From: Rugalucina vietnamica
Taxonomy: Eukaryota; Mollusca; Bivalvia; Lucinida; Lucinidae
Length of the DNA: 64,000 nt
Assembly (NCBI GenBank): GCA_964017185.1
Contig: OZ024870.1
Coordinates: forward strand, 34,185,621-34,249,620
Direction: 5' to 3'
Each line of letters opens with the position of its first letter. Position 1 is the stretch's first letter. The notes below the pieces were generated by a model. The model had not been told where the DNA came from. It ran no database searches and saw nothing but the letters and a program-made list of their open reading frames with translations. A program made the position numbers and the translations under genes. Shown piece after piece: positions 45,851-57,600 of this stretch.

Positions 45851-46991
45851 CAAGAAAAAATCATAAAGCAGTTATGGACGTGCTCGAAAATACTTGCTGG
45901 CGTCTCTTTATTATCTGTCCATATTAAAAAGTAGCTGAACCTTCGGTGAGATAGTGACTTTGTCATATTTTTATCACATCCCAACTATAAGGGGTTAGTG
46001 CCGGACAGCCCAAAAGTACTAATATTTGTGTACTCAACAAGAAATTTTGAGAGCTTATCATACAAATGATGAACAAAAAAGTGGTGTTTCAACATGACCA
46101 CCGTGGTGCCTTAAGACTAACTAAAAGAAATAATCTAAAAGCAGAAAGAAGTATGAAAAAATCATCACGGATAGGAAAATGCACATTTTTTGAAAAAGGC
46201 CAATCCACGATAAATATTGCAAACTTCAACGTCAGTTATTCCACGATGTACAAGATAAACAGTGCTTCACAATGCACTAATCAACAAATAGTTCGATCGG
46301 ATGCAAGGACGACTCGCTCGCTAGTTTAAGGTTCCTTATTACTATAATAATAGTGTTTTCTGCTCATAAATATTTCATAGATTTTTTTTTAAAAATGTGG
46401 CATGTTACATACCAGAATAATCCCTAAACCTTAAACTTTCTTATGAATGATAATGTTTTCCAAAGGGAAGCCATTGTAATAGAAGTTTTTAGTGAAATTA
46501 CCTATTTTTCTAATAAATTTCCATAAATAATCCTTTAAAATAAATTTTTGATTTTAATTGATAGAAACCTTTGTGAAGGTCTAAATAATGTTCTCCAACT
46601 AATTTGCAAGCTGAAAAATTAGCTTAGAAACTATTTGCATGAATAGCAGGTGCATCATCTTTATCAGATTTATTACTTTAAATAATATTGTCCGTCACTT
46701 ATGCAAATACCTGTACCTTAAATATACCATGCCAAATAAATTAAGCAACTTTTACTTTGAACAGTGTCTTCATACGTTTTAGACATTAGGGAAGTTCTTC
46801 TGACAATATCTTTTATATATCTAATAAGGGTAAAAACAATTGTTGTGTGGTGTTGAAGTAACGTTGGATTTAAAGTCCTCTGAGACATGTCTCAAATAAA
46901 ACATAGATAAAATTATTTTGTACAGTATATTTATATGCATTATAGTATGTACACGCTGTGTATACCTGTTAAAATAGGACAGGTATAGTTC
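45851..46991. other. unassigned intergenic DNA
   Basis: AT-rich. The 87-codon frame at 46066 has no recognisable motif. Confidence 0.35.
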
Positions 46992-47311
46992 GGCAAATGG
47001 GTCACTGTATGGGCGGCAACTTTAATATTCATATCTGGGCGTGGTCGGCTAGTCCAACTGTTCAAGTAGGGAGATAATAGAAAGTCGAATTCAGTCAGCC
47101 TAGAGCGCTGTCACGTATTTTACCGTTAAAGATCAGCTACCTATTTTGTCCAATCCAGTAAACTAGACTAACTCGGATTTTCATTCTAACGGACAGCATG
47201 CGAGTTGAGCTAGTCTTTCAGCTGTGTACCTTTAGCTTTTACCTAGGTCAAAAGTAGACCATACCCAATAACGTATTCATAAGGTAACGCCCAAACAGTG
47301 ACCTATTTGCC
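46992..47311 (-). mobile_element. MITE family A, copy 2
   Basis: Opposite-orientation partner of 2672-3001, sharing the termini and internal blocks such as CCATACCCAATAACGTATTC. The terminal inversion extends a few bases further on each side here (TATAG...CTATA). Confidence 0.85.
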
Positions 47312-48209
47312 GAGCTATAGTCTGTTCATTCAGGTAGAACATACATATACAGTATATTTCCATAGCCTTTTTACATAACAAATAAGCCCATTAATTTGAC
47401 CTTGATTAGTCTCAAAAAACGGGCTTTTTGTCTGCAGATATTTCGGTAAGAATTGTTTCAAACAGAACAAAAATGATAGCAGTTGATAGATTTTTCTACT
47501 TACTAACTACCGTGCCAGCACTCATCCCACAATATTTCTTATTTAAGCGTAAAACAATGCAAGAAAAATAAAAGCAGTTTTCAAACTAACAGTGCATTTC
47601 ACTACCAACATGCACGAAAATGCATTGCCAAATACAAATTCTGGTGATATTACTAGGATAACGTTTGTCATTCATAGCCCTTTCAGGAGATGTAATATCA
47701 TGAATGATCTGTATCCCAGGACTGAGAACAACATGTTCAAAGTTTAGGGGGGTTAGGGACTTTGTAAATATATCAATCCACGTTAAGCTTTCGGCGTTTC
47801 GTATCCTCTCGTCTGTACACACGTGAAACTGTGGGCATAGAGAAATACAAGTATGACACAAAAGATATTCCAAGAAATATTGTTTGACAGATAAAAATAT
47901 TTAGTCATAGTTGCTAAAAGTTTCTATTCCCCATTGCAGCTTGTGTGAAAAACTTTCAGAGAAAATGTCTCCGCTTTTTAAAACTCAGTTACATGTACTA
48001 TTGATCCAATCCTTTATATAGACACAAGGAAACAAGGGCAGGCAAAATATCTATCTACCAAGTCGATCACCTCGATAAAGTTTGAATTTGATGAGTTCTA
48101 ATTTCGTCCACATTGGACCATTCACAATAGAGTTGTCTGCCCTTGAACATATTACACATAACCCATAGGAAATGGTGATTTCATTTTCTAAGGCGATCTG
48201 TTGCTTCAA
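47312..48209. other. unassigned intergenic DNA
   Basis: A 95-codon minus-strand frame (47586-47873) is Cys-containing but matches no family I know. No splice-site support was seen. Confidence 0.35.
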
Positions 48210-48480
48210 AATAACGAAAACAGGCCCATGTAATATATATATATAATTGTCTGAAACTGTAAAAATTTAAACTTTTCAGTAGGACTTTTGTTTTTATTTT
48301 TCTTGCTATTGCTCAAACTTAGATTGTGGGCACACGTTAGAACCGCCCCGCCGAGGCGGTTCTAACCAGTATCCACAATCTATGTTTTGGATAAATAGGT
48401 ATACCCCTGCAAACCCCAATGTCACTATATAAAAGTGGCGTAGAAGGGGGTATATATTTCGCAGGCATGTTTTGCTGATG
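48210..48480 (+). mobile_element. family G MITE, copy 4
   Basis: Same layout. The palindrome reads GAACCGCCCCGCCGAGGCGG, with one arm change, and the ends have diverged. Confidence 0.8.
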
Positions 48481-49290
48481 AAAATAACGAGTATCAGCTG
48501 TCCAAACTATGTTCACATTTATCACATCAAAAAGATCTTACATTTTTGGTCAGAAATGTGTGTCTTTGATTTGTGTATAGAATGCATTGTTCTGTAATTT
48601 ACATAAATGCAGTGCTTTAATTAACTACTTTCATAGGTACATGTAAATTATGTGCAGCAAACTCTTCTGCGGTTTTTGCCTGAATTTCTCTTACATCGCA
48701 TGTCAAATGTTTGATTTTATTTTCAAGTTTTCCTTGCATTATTCTTTCGTGATGTATTTGTAATTGCAGACAAATTTTGTTGATATAGACGTAAATATTT
48801 TTGTATCAACAACATTATATCATTTGCTTGTCCCATGATATCAGCACTGTATCTATTTCTAAGTAAGTGTCATATTTCGTCATAGATTGTCAGACTGAAA
48901 TCACAGAGGTGTTAAAATGGTTATATTCTGGTTGTCAGAATGCAGGCGGTTTGACGCTTGGTGGCGAGGACAAATCAAAATCGGGCGTTATGGTTGCGTG
49001 AGATGAGGGTATATTTCGTGTTTTAACTACGTTATCTATGTTCATACATATGCATTCATGACATCAACACTTTCAAACTTGGACAATATGTAAATGAAGG
49101 GTCCAGGGAAGTCCACAATAACTAAGTAAGTATTCTTTATTTCCTCCATAGACAGGAGAGTTACATATGTCATATAGACAATGAATAATAATAAACGCAT
49201 AAGCAATAAACACATAGACATGCAATGTACATATATACAAATTACATAATAAATGGTACAACAAACAGAAGCTATCATATTCTACAAAAA
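48481..49290. other. unassigned intergenic DNA
   Basis: No gene or repeat recognised between two family G MITEs. Confidence 0.35.
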
Positions 49291-49566
49291 CATCAGGAAA
49301 ACAAGTCCATGAAAAGAATACCCCCTTGAACCCCACTTTTATATAGAAAAAGTGGGGTTTGCAGGGGTATACCTATTTTTCTTATATTTGCTCCAAAACA
49401 TAGATTGTAGGTACTCGTTAGAACCGCCTCGGCGAGGCGGTTCTAACGTGTACCCACAATCAATGTTTTGAGCAAAAATAAGAAAAATATTTTTTTTCTA
49501 CCGAAAATTTTCAATTTTTACAACTTAAAAAATCTCTGTATATTGCATGGGCGTGTTTTCGTAATG
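49291..49566 (-). mobile_element. family G MITE, copy 5
   Basis: Ends CATCAGGAAAAC and GTTTTCGTAATG. The palindrome is intact with its central base inverted (CCTCGGCGAGG). Confidence 0.85.
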
Positions 49567-50105
49567 GCAAGGGTGTAAGAATCTTCGCCCTAGGGCCCGA
49601 GTCAGTTTACCGACTATTCCAACTATTTATGAAGAAGAAGAAACTTCAATGGTTATAAAACAGTAGTACAAGCATCCTGTGGTAGCTGCGAAGATCTTGC
49701 TGCTTTCGAAAGATGCCATGAGGCTTGACAAAAGCGGTTCGTCAAAAATATACCAGGAGGTGTTTACAGAATAAAGAGCTACACAACAGTGGATATTTTG
49801 GAAAGCAACTAAAGTGCCCTCAAACCTTTTCAAAAACCCTCGAGTCGTATATATGAATTTAATGCTAAAATATGTGTCTGGGACAAGAAAGAAAAAGCTT
49901 TGTAAACTGATTGATGATTTCAGAGTAGACTGTCACGTGGTGTGCCGGGGGAATAGTATACTCCATATTTCTCTGAATTAAATCTTAAACATACTGACAT
50001 TCTATCAGAAAAATAAAAGTTTAATTTAATCATTTGAGAAAACATTTAGACAATAATTTGACAAATGATGTAGAAATAGACGATTCTCTAATGACCAAAT
50101 ATAAC
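49567..50105. other. unassigned intergenic DNA
   Basis: No gene or repeat recognised. Confidence 0.35.
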
Positions 50106-50781
50106 ATGAGCCTGTGCGTGAGAAAACCAACAATTTAGGTTCGGACCAGGTCTGACACAAACCGGCCTGTGAAGTCACAGAAGCAGGCTATAAGCTTGAA
50201 ATTTGGATTTAAGTATCAGTCACACCAGGCGAACGGACGTCAAACGGGTTAAGTCCGTTGGTGTCCGTTGGTGTCCGTTGGCATCCGTTCCTTATCCGGT
50301 GAACCCGTTCCGTGTCCGTTGATGTCCGTTTTACCCGTTGGTGTCCGTTGACAAGTTTTGTGCATGTTCAAAACTTGGAACGGGTTCCAACGGGTTAGAC
50401 CGGATAAATGAATCCGTTGGGCGTCCGTTGGTTGTCCGTTAGCTGTGCGTTGGTATCCGGTTTGCCCGGTACTTATCCGTTCTACATTCGGTAGTCATCC
50501 GGTAGATACCCGTTCGCGTCAGGTCGAAAGTGGTGGCCAACGGACGACTAACGGACATGTAACGGTTAAAACGGTCTGGAACGGACGGGGACCGTTTGCT
50601 AAACGGACAACAAAGGACAGGGAACGTTCAAGTAACGAATATAAGCTCTGTTTCATGTGATCGAACCAATTACCTCAAAAAAGATGCGACTTGCCCAATC
50701 CTACACTCATTTTATTTCTATCACTTTGTGTGTTAGGACATTCAGGAATATAGAATATTAGTTGAATAAAATATTAGTGCA

Positions 50782-51279
50782 ATGGACTGTCGTGTAAGAG
50801 CCGGCCTTGAGTGCCAAGCAGCGCTGACCCAGGCTGAGATAGACCTGCTTGGGGTCAGTATTGATGAGCATGATATGGCCAGTCAGGGTAAGAAGAGACG
50901 AAGGCGGCGATGGTGGTGTAGAGCCTGGTTAAGCCCAGAAAGGAGAAGACACTTTGGTCTCTATGACCAACTAATGACAGAACTTCGGCGGGAGGACCAG
51001 AAAGCCTTCGTCAACTTTCTAAGGATATCATCCGAAATGTTTGACGAAATCCTCGAGAGAGTGGGTTCGAGAATAACGAGACAGCGAACCCATTACAGGG
51101 ATCCACTCCATCCCGGGCTTAAGCTGGCCATCACATTACGGCATTTGGCATCCGGATCCAAGTACGCAAACATGAAATTTGCATGGAGGGTGCCTCACAA
51201 CACTCGACAAGTTCCTCGGGGGAAGGCTCAGCTGTCTTTTCTCTCTCCTCGAGATCTTCCTTTTCGCTTTCGTCAATAG
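50782..51279 (+). pseudogene. PIF/Harbinger transposase, N-terminal fragment
   Basis: The first ~140 residues match the N-terminal half of Harbinger-type transposases: RRRRWWCRAWLSPERRRHFG, then YDQLMTELRREDQKAFVNFLR, MFDEILERVG, and GLKLAITLRHLASGSKY. This precedes the catalytic DDE region in the family. After RVPHNT the reading leaves the family, so the catalytic part is missing and the last ~25 residues are read out of the opposite-strand gene's DNA. Intact relatives are several hundred residues long. Confidence 0.85.
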
Positions 51280-51379
51280 GGATTAGACGACGCGGCTGAG
51301 GGGAGGGCACTACGGCCTTCTTTCGCCCTCGTCCCTTTCCCTTTGTAGGTGTTCTTTTCGACTTGCCTTTTGGTGGCAT
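51195..51379 (-). pseudogene. Harbinger partner-protein start, fragment
   Basis: Starts MPPKGKSKRTPTKGKGRGRK, a basic head, then an acidic EKEDLEEREK stretch. Harbinger elements usually carry a second gene for a Myb/SANT-like DNA-binding protein, and this is its likely position. The DNA-binding domain itself is not retained, so the assignment rests on context. Confidence 0.45.
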
Positions 51380-51915
51380 CGTGACGTTCTGAGCACAATT
51401 TTTCTTACCTGAGTATTTATACCCGTTTCATCCGTCACGTGACCGTTTAAACACGTTCGTTAACCGTTAGACGACCGTTTTGCCCGTTTCTCATGCGGTT
51501 CATGTTCGTTCTGTCCGGTATACATCCGTTCCTCATCCGGTAATATCCGTTAGTTAAACGTTCCTTGTCCGTTCTGTCCGTTGGTTAACCGTTCCTTGTC
51601 CGTTACAAATGCGGTTCTCGTCCGGTTTACACGTTCCTGAAATCTTCCGCGATGGTCTTCACCGCCCTCGAGACGACTTTTGGGAACGGATATCAACGGA
51701 CAAGTATTTTTTGCATATTTTCTGTCCGTTCGGCATCCGTTCGGCATCCGTTGGAACCCGTTCTCTGGTCTGACTGATCCATAAAGAAGAAGAAGGAGTG
51801 TATTATCGGTGCAGCGAAAACAAAGGCGTTGATCAGCTGTGCAGTTTTGCACAGTGATCTACGACTTTGCCTTCGCATATACAAATTATTGGTTTTCTCA
51901 TGCGGTGGCTCACAT

Positions 51916-52299
51916 AAGAATTGTTCAGACAGTGGTGAATCAATCGTACTTCATGCACACCACCGTTGGTGTCATACTGAAAAAATAAAAGACATGATAA
52001 ATTCGTGCAATGCGTGACCGTTCCAAGGCGGTACTACTGTTGTGGTTCACACTTATCTTAAGTTATTTACTTAACTAAAGTTATTCCATTCACGAATTTC
52101 ATGTTGCATGGCTTTGTGGCCACCCGAGTATAATATGGCTGTTCACTTAGCCCTCTGCATTTTACTTGATCTGTCCAAGCTAGCACTGTGACCACCTAAT
52201 GCCTTCAATAGCTGCTCACCCTGCTTTCCGTTATTCATGTTAAACGTTGGTATCTATGTTAAGTATTTTCTTATGCTTTTTCTTATTTCTTGTATATCA
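51916..52299. other. unassigned intergenic DNA
   Basis: Contains GACATGATAAATTCGTGCAA (51991-52010), also present at 58.93 and 61.12 kb, then diverged tail-like sequence (ACCGTTCCAAGGCGGTAC). Confidence 0.4.
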
Positions 52300-52495
52300 C
52301 TGAACCACTGCAGAAGCTGAGGGTGAGGTTAGGTACCTGTTAAACCGGTTTAAGCCCGCCAGTAATTTTATATTACTGATAGTTCCAAGGCGATACTTCT
52401 GTGGTGGTTCTTATCGTTTTATGTCTTGGTGTTTAAACATTTTTGTGCTGTTGGCGCCTTATGTATCTTGTCATAGTTTTAGTTAAGATTAGGTA
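52300..52495 (+). mobile_element. retroelement tail fragment, 3' end missing
   Basis: From GAACCACTGCAGAAGCTGAG through GTTGGCGCCTTATGTAT, then stops at TTAGGTAAA without the usual terminal half. Confidence 0.75.
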
Positions 52496-52757
52496 AAAAG
52501 GGACTATCTACTCAGTCAATCGAGAAGTATACAAGCCACAATGCTTCAATTAGCTCCAGTGGATTTTACATACATTTTCACTGACTAAACTTTTTCATCA
52601 GAGTATGTAAAAATTTCCTAAGGAAGTCTTCATGAAATGGAGTTGTATGTTGTAGGTAGTCATGGTTAGTTTAGCTTGTAAGGTTATGTACTTAAAACGG
52701 CTTTTAAAGAAGAAAATTCACATATGGAATCCTAATGGCATTGATTTCATGATAATA

Positions 52758-53697
52758 CGGGGGTGATCCAATAAAGAATGGGACTTTTTGAATTATTTCT
52801 TTGTAAATAAAATTTGCTTGTTGAGAGTAAATAATTATTGTTGCTCAATATAATGCAACCTCAAATCAATGCTAAAATTTGACATCTAGAAAACAACCTA
52901 CCGTTGCCTAGCAACGAGAGAATGCTAGTCAACAGCCCATGGCCACGTAGGTAATATGTACATAAATTTGGTTGCCATGGTAACTGGTGGCAAAGGATCC
53001 ACAAAAGACACATTGTAGTTTATAAAGTGCATTGTTGGCTTTATGCGCTGCAAATATCACATATATACAGCTGAAATTTTACACAGGGTGAGCATTTTTA
53101 TGAGAAAAGCTGGGTTTTGTTTGCTAAAAAATACATCGACATTGGGGGTAGGGGTGGGAAATGTATCATAGCCTGAGTATAAATGACATGATAAATGGTT
53201 CTTAACCTTGGAATTATAAGTTATAATGCAAATATTGCAAATGAATTACAAAAGAGACAATTGACCCTTTAGATTTATGTTGCTTAGCAACAACAGAACT
53301 CAGAAAATGCTTAAAGTCAGAATTCATAGAGTAGAACGGTTGCTAGGCAACCACATCTTGATCACTAACACTAGATCCAAATTAACTGTAGGAAAATCTT
53401 TCAGAGATAATGTTTTATACAGACAATACTCAACTATGATCAGATATCTCTTTTAAACTGTGTGGCATAGCTCTATTTTAATATACTATCTTAGTTCAAA
53501 GGACAAATCGTGGCCATGGATACTGCACGAGTAGTTCTCAAATAACCATAGCAACCAAAGTTGTTGGGCAAATCAGATAAAATGTGCTCTATAGAGAGAT
53601 CAGATGTGTACGATATAAACGAAAGTAGTAAACTTGAGTCAGTCAATAGGGTTCATGAAATAGGAGAAAAGTCCCATTCATTATTGGATCACCCTCG
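52758..53697. mobile_element. mariner-type non-autonomous element with X-box-like palindromes
   Basis: 940 bp flanked by TA, with ~31-bp inverted ends CGGGGGTGATCCAATAAAGA and, complemented, CGAGGGTGATCCAATAATGA. These resemble mariner termini. There is no transposase frame. The interior holds GTTGCCTAGCAAC (52903), GTTGCCATGGTAAC (52971), GTTGCTTAGCAAC (53279) and GGTTGCTAGGCAACC (53338), all of RFX X-box form. Confidence 0.85.
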
Positions 53698-54779
53698 TAT
53701 AAGGCCTGACAAAAACAATTAACATACATACAGTGCAAAGATCTTTATTTTCTGCTTTTATGATAATTATTTCTGTGACACTGTACATTTATACATTTCC
53801 ACCTTTCCTAAAGCATATATGGGTCATTATAAAAAAATGGAGCAATCCTTGTCCCTGGCAAGCGCGATGTCCTAGGTTTGCTTTTTCCATGTATAATATT
53901 AGTTTCCGCGGTGCTTTACTAGAACCACACGCGATTTCACGTTTGCGAGTACGTTATTTGAAAAAACGAGAAGCTAGAAGTGCTATTTTATCGATTTTTA
54001 CCGTGTCCCTGGGTCAGGGTAAGTAGTTTTATTTGTTTCCATTGCAAAAGAAGCTTGACAGAAATCACATTTTCTGTGACCAACTATTGCATAGAATGTT
54101 ATTGAAGTCAAATTCAAAAAGCTTATGATATATAAAGTGCTATCTAAGGGTGGGGGCACATATATAGTGTTGTCCCTGGAAAACGTATCAGTGCTGTCAC
54201 AGTTATTGAAAATCGATTTTGACCAGAGTTACGAATCATTTTCTCGGATCAAAACAATCGCGTTTTGTAGACGACACCAAGCTGAAGAAGTTACGGTAAA
54301 AAACTTTTAAACAAATCGCATTACTCCGTTGCTATACCATAAAGACATGTCAGAATTGGAGTGGGAATTTTACAAGCATCAGTACTGTCACGTGCATTTT
54401 GCCGCTTCTTGCAAATGCGTATTACATATATTTTAAAACCATGACTGAATTTCAACTTAGGAGCAGTTAGAATAGACATGCAAAGTTTTCACCCTGCATT
54501 CTGTTGTTAGTCATTAGAATTAAATTTCTGTGTGAAACTCAGTACTGTCACGGATCAGTGCTGTCACGGTCGTGACAGTAATGCTGTGACAGCACTGAGT
54601 TGTCTTCTGTCAGCAGGTGTGGATTCAGGTAATTTCCTAGGCTGACAAGAGTTAGTTCGCCTTTTACGAGAGGGTCTCAGCTACTAACGCCAGCAGCAGC
54701 CAGGAGTGGCCAATTTATATCGCTTTGAAAATCATTTGAGGTGTGTGGGTGATACAAAACGCTTCGTCGACCACGGTAT

Positions 54780-54975
54780 ACAATTAGCCCCCGGGGGTGG
54801 TACTCCCATAATGATATTTAGACAGTTAAATGCCCTTTTTGCAGTCCATTCCAAATAAGATTACCCCTTTTCAGTAAAAAAAGAAGACATTTTAAGCCCC
54901 CACATTATACGGAAATATCGCCTTTTTGTTTAAAACGCCATCCCTTTCCTCGAGGGGTGGGAGGGGCAACTCGGG
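54780..54975. repeat. GCCCCCGGGGGTGG-type repeat
   Basis: GCCCCCGGGGGTGGTACTCC followed at some distance by GAGGGGTGGGAGGGGCAACT. I recall this kind of G/C palindrome-start from widespread marine invertebrate repeats, but no second copy is in the window. Confidence 0.3.
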
Positions 54976-55149
54976 GTAATGCTGGTACGGATGTGCCGTA
55001 AAACCTACAAAATCCATACACCTCGAAAAAAGGGACTCTGTAATATACACACTAGGGGTCAATGGTACATGTACATGAAAATACGAAAATTTAAACCTTC
55101 TCTGACGCATGTGTCTTTCAGTGTGTTTGTATGTTGCATACCATTCCGA

Positions 55150-55340
55150 AAATGTGTTACCCATGCAATATACAGAGATTTTTTTAGCTTTAAAAATCGA
55201 AGAAAAGATATATCAGATTGTGTACACGTTAGAACCGCCTAGGGTCGAATTTAAGAAAACAAAAAGAAGTAACATTGTATACCCCATTTTACCCTGTATA
55301 CGTCACTACATAAAAGTGGGATGTAATGGGATATATGTAA
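55150..55340 (+). mobile_element. family G MITE, copy 6 (degraded)
   Basis: Retains CCATGCAATATACAGAGA and one palindrome arm (TACACGTTAGAACCGCCT), then an altered right half. It lies inside the 53.8-57.0 kb element. Confidence 0.6.
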
Positions 55341-56015
55341 AAGCAAATGTGCAGCTCAGCTGCAAGTTAACCTAAATTTGAGGCCCATCCAAGGGGGTAT
55401 TAGCTCTAAGCTCAGTAAAAGTAAAATGACCTTTCTCCCTAGCTCCCTAAAAATCTTTCCCTTGCTCCCAGCTTCCTAAAACCAAGAGTGTTCTATTCTA
55501 GTAATCCCCAGTTCGCGTTTGTTTTGCTTGAAGCAAACGTGCTTTGTTAGAGCATTGGATCTACGCAAAGGTGTCCCTGGTTAGAGCATCAGCTCAGCTG
55601 TCGTTGGTTGCGACCTTAAGTGAGTCACTGCCCCTAAGCTCATCGGTAAATGGTCAGAATTTAATCATTTCCGCACACATTGGAATGAAAAAGGCGAGAT
55701 CGGATAATTATCAGTGTTGTCACGAAAACATCAGTGCTGTCACGATATCAGTACTGTCACGGTCATAATTATTTAAAATTCTCAAAACGCATCATATAAA
55801 AGTAATTGCTTTTGGTATGTAATGATTCAATACTGAAATAGTAAACGTTTAGCAGAACTTATTTTTGGTTTAATCCTACAAGATAATGTCTACAAAAATA
55901 AAGCGTTTCAGAAACAGAACAAATCACAGTATGTGTATTTTCATTGAAGATCTCTTCCTCGTTAAATCATTGAAAGTATTTAAGGTTTGTGTGAACTATT
56001 GTTCGCGACAAGTTA

Positions 56016-56698
56016 TTTATTATATGGCAAGTGATGAAATATAGAGAAATATGTATTAAATATAACCAATATTTGAAAAAGTTATATTTTCACATGTGAA
56101 AATATAAAAAAGTTATATTTTCACATGTGAAAATATAAGATTTGGGAATACGCAAATTACGATTCCACCGTTTCATTTCTAATTTATACATAACTAAATT
56201 TTATAATCTATACTATTGTTGAACCAGATGCAGACAACTAATGAAGTCAATAAAGGTGTGTGAGTATTCAAGGTCAAGGTCATTTCATTATGACTTAATA
56301 CTCCAAGATCAGGCTTCATGTGAGCGTTCTCAGGACCAATGGTCCTCTGGTGTAAGTAAAGCTGGTTGGTTGCCCATAAGGTGTGCCTATTTCATATTAA
56401 TCTATACTATTGTTGACGCAATGAACGTTCACACACAACAGCGACGTAATCACGTGACGTAATGATGTCATTTAAGATTTTGACGTCATATGCTTTAGCG
56501 CGCAACGTTACAATGACTACATGCAATATAATAAAAAGAAAATTCAAGTTTTTGTCGTGAATATGACTTTTATTTCATCTCGTGAAGTGAAAAATTATAT
56601 ATTTCATTCGTGCCTTCGGCACTCATGAAATATAAAAAATTTTCACTTCACTCAATGAAATAAAACTCATATTCACTCCAAAAACTTGAATATCCTCT
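56016..56698 (-). repeat. fold-back repeat F, copy 2, with a 175-bp insertion
   Basis: Matches 35509-35995 along its length; 489 bp when the insertion is subtracted. The insertion (56223-56397) is bracketed by a perfect 19-bp duplication, 56204-56222 and 56398-56416. Confidence 0.85.
56223..56397. mobile_element. 175-bp insertion with 19-bp target duplication
   Basis: TAATCTATACTATTGTTGA stands on both sides and only once in the other repeat copy, so this is a genuine insertion. It has no obvious inverted ends and no poly-A tail. A duplication that long suggests LINE-type retroposition of a short RNA, but the source is unknown. Confidence 0.75.
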
Positions 56699-57220
56699 AT
56701 ATATCCCCCCACATACAGATTGGGGAAGTCTTATCAAATGAGCGTTTTACGCAAGAAAGTTTGTTCGTGACAGCACTGATATTTTTTCAAGGGTACCATA
56801 CAATTAATTAATAATGGTGCACTATTTGTTCAGTTAAACTCGGCATATTTTATTTCTATATTCTATATGCTCCTGTTAATAAAACTATCCCATTGAAAAA
56901 GAAAAAATGGACAATTATTTTTTTTTCGTTTTGCCTTTCTGGATTGCTCCATTTTTTGATAATGACCCATATATGTTATAAAAAGATTTAGTCAAGACAA
57001 AATTTATGGGGTGATCAATATGCAACAAATTACAATTTCTGACTTCTCTGGTCAGACTTCTCAATATGTCATTGGCACATCATATACGTATAAACTTACA
57101 AAGTTTGGATACATAAAGTTGAAAATTATTTCCTTAATTCTGTACTTTGCTTAGTATATACATGCTGAACAAAAGGGGTTGGGTATCAAACCTTTAGTCT
57201 GGAAGTTCTAAATGATTTCG

Positions 57221-57225
<5 letters not shown>

Positions 57226-57260
<35 letters not shown>
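57226..57260. repeat. poly-T run
   Basis: About 35 consecutive T. It could be the complement of a retroposed poly-A tail, but no insert was recognised beside it. Confidence 0.9.
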
Positions 57261-57261
<1 letters not shown>

Positions 57262-57514
57262 GTTATCTATTTAGTAAGCTTTGTATCCTTAAAGATTGGC
57301 AAATTCGTCGTATAAACGAAAATTTGAGCACTGGTTATTACGGGTGCTCGGAATGTGTATTTCTGTTTCCAAAATTAAACATTATAATAATTGAGTAAAA
57401 GGCATTCATATTCGATGCAGCCATTGCAAGTAGCTTATATGATATGAGAACTTTCTAGAAGTTAAACAGATCGACTACTTTCCCTTTAATTCAAAACTGT
57501 TATAAAGGGTATTG

Positions 57515-57600
57515 TAACATGGCCGAGTGGTTACAGACGCCGTTTCACTGTTCCTCATTAAGCAAACCGACAGGCGTTCGAATCCCACCAGGGTAATATA
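57515..57600 (+). repeat. pseudo-tRNA sequence, copy 1
   Basis: TGGCCGAGTGGTTACAGACG matches a tRNA-Leu/Ser A box and GGCGTTCGAATCCCACC a B box. T-stem pairing is poor (about two of five pairs), so this is a tRNA relic or SINE head. Confidence 0.6.

Larger units (their letters stand above)
50213..51781 (+). mobile_element. internally deleted PIF/Harbinger DNA transposon
   Basis: About 1.57 kb, flanked by TAA (50210-50212 and 51782-51784). Inverted ends are ATCAGTCACACCAGGCGAAC and, complemented, ATCAGTCAGACCAGAGAACG. It retains the start of a transposase gene on the + strand and the start of a second gene on the minus strand, meeting near 51195 where the middle was lost. Both end zones are dense with CCGTT/AACGG motifs (more than 20 per side). 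Non-autonomous as it stands. Confidence 0.85.
50106..51915. mobile_element. TGAGCCGCG MITE, copy 4, split by a Harbinger element
   Basis: Left half 50106-50212 (GAGCCTGTGCGTGAGAAAAC at its start) and right half 51782-51915 (GTTTTCTCATGCGGTGGCTC at its end) together match the 36933-37180 copy. The break falls at GGATTTAA/AGAAGAAG. Confidence 0.8.
53821..56968. mobile_element. 3.1-kb TIR element with iterated TCAGTGCTGTCACG motif
   Basis: Inverted ends of about 28 bases: GGGTCATTATAAAAAAATGG at the left and CCATTTTTTGATAATGACCC at the right. Around ten copies of TCAGTGCTGTCACG or its complement lie near 54190, 54380, 54540-54600, 55710-55760 and 56768. It carries a degraded family G MITE and fold-back repeat F. 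Flanks are ATATAT on both sides, so the duplication length is unclear. No transposase recognised. Confidence 0.8.

Noticed and set aside
47586-47873. A possible host exon on the minus strand
   Set aside because: A 95-codon frame with no recognised domain, no repeat support and no paired splice sites that I could trust.
57515-57600. A functional tRNA gene
   Set aside because: A and B boxes are present, but T-stem and acceptor pairing are poor in all three copies, so I treat them as tRNA relics.
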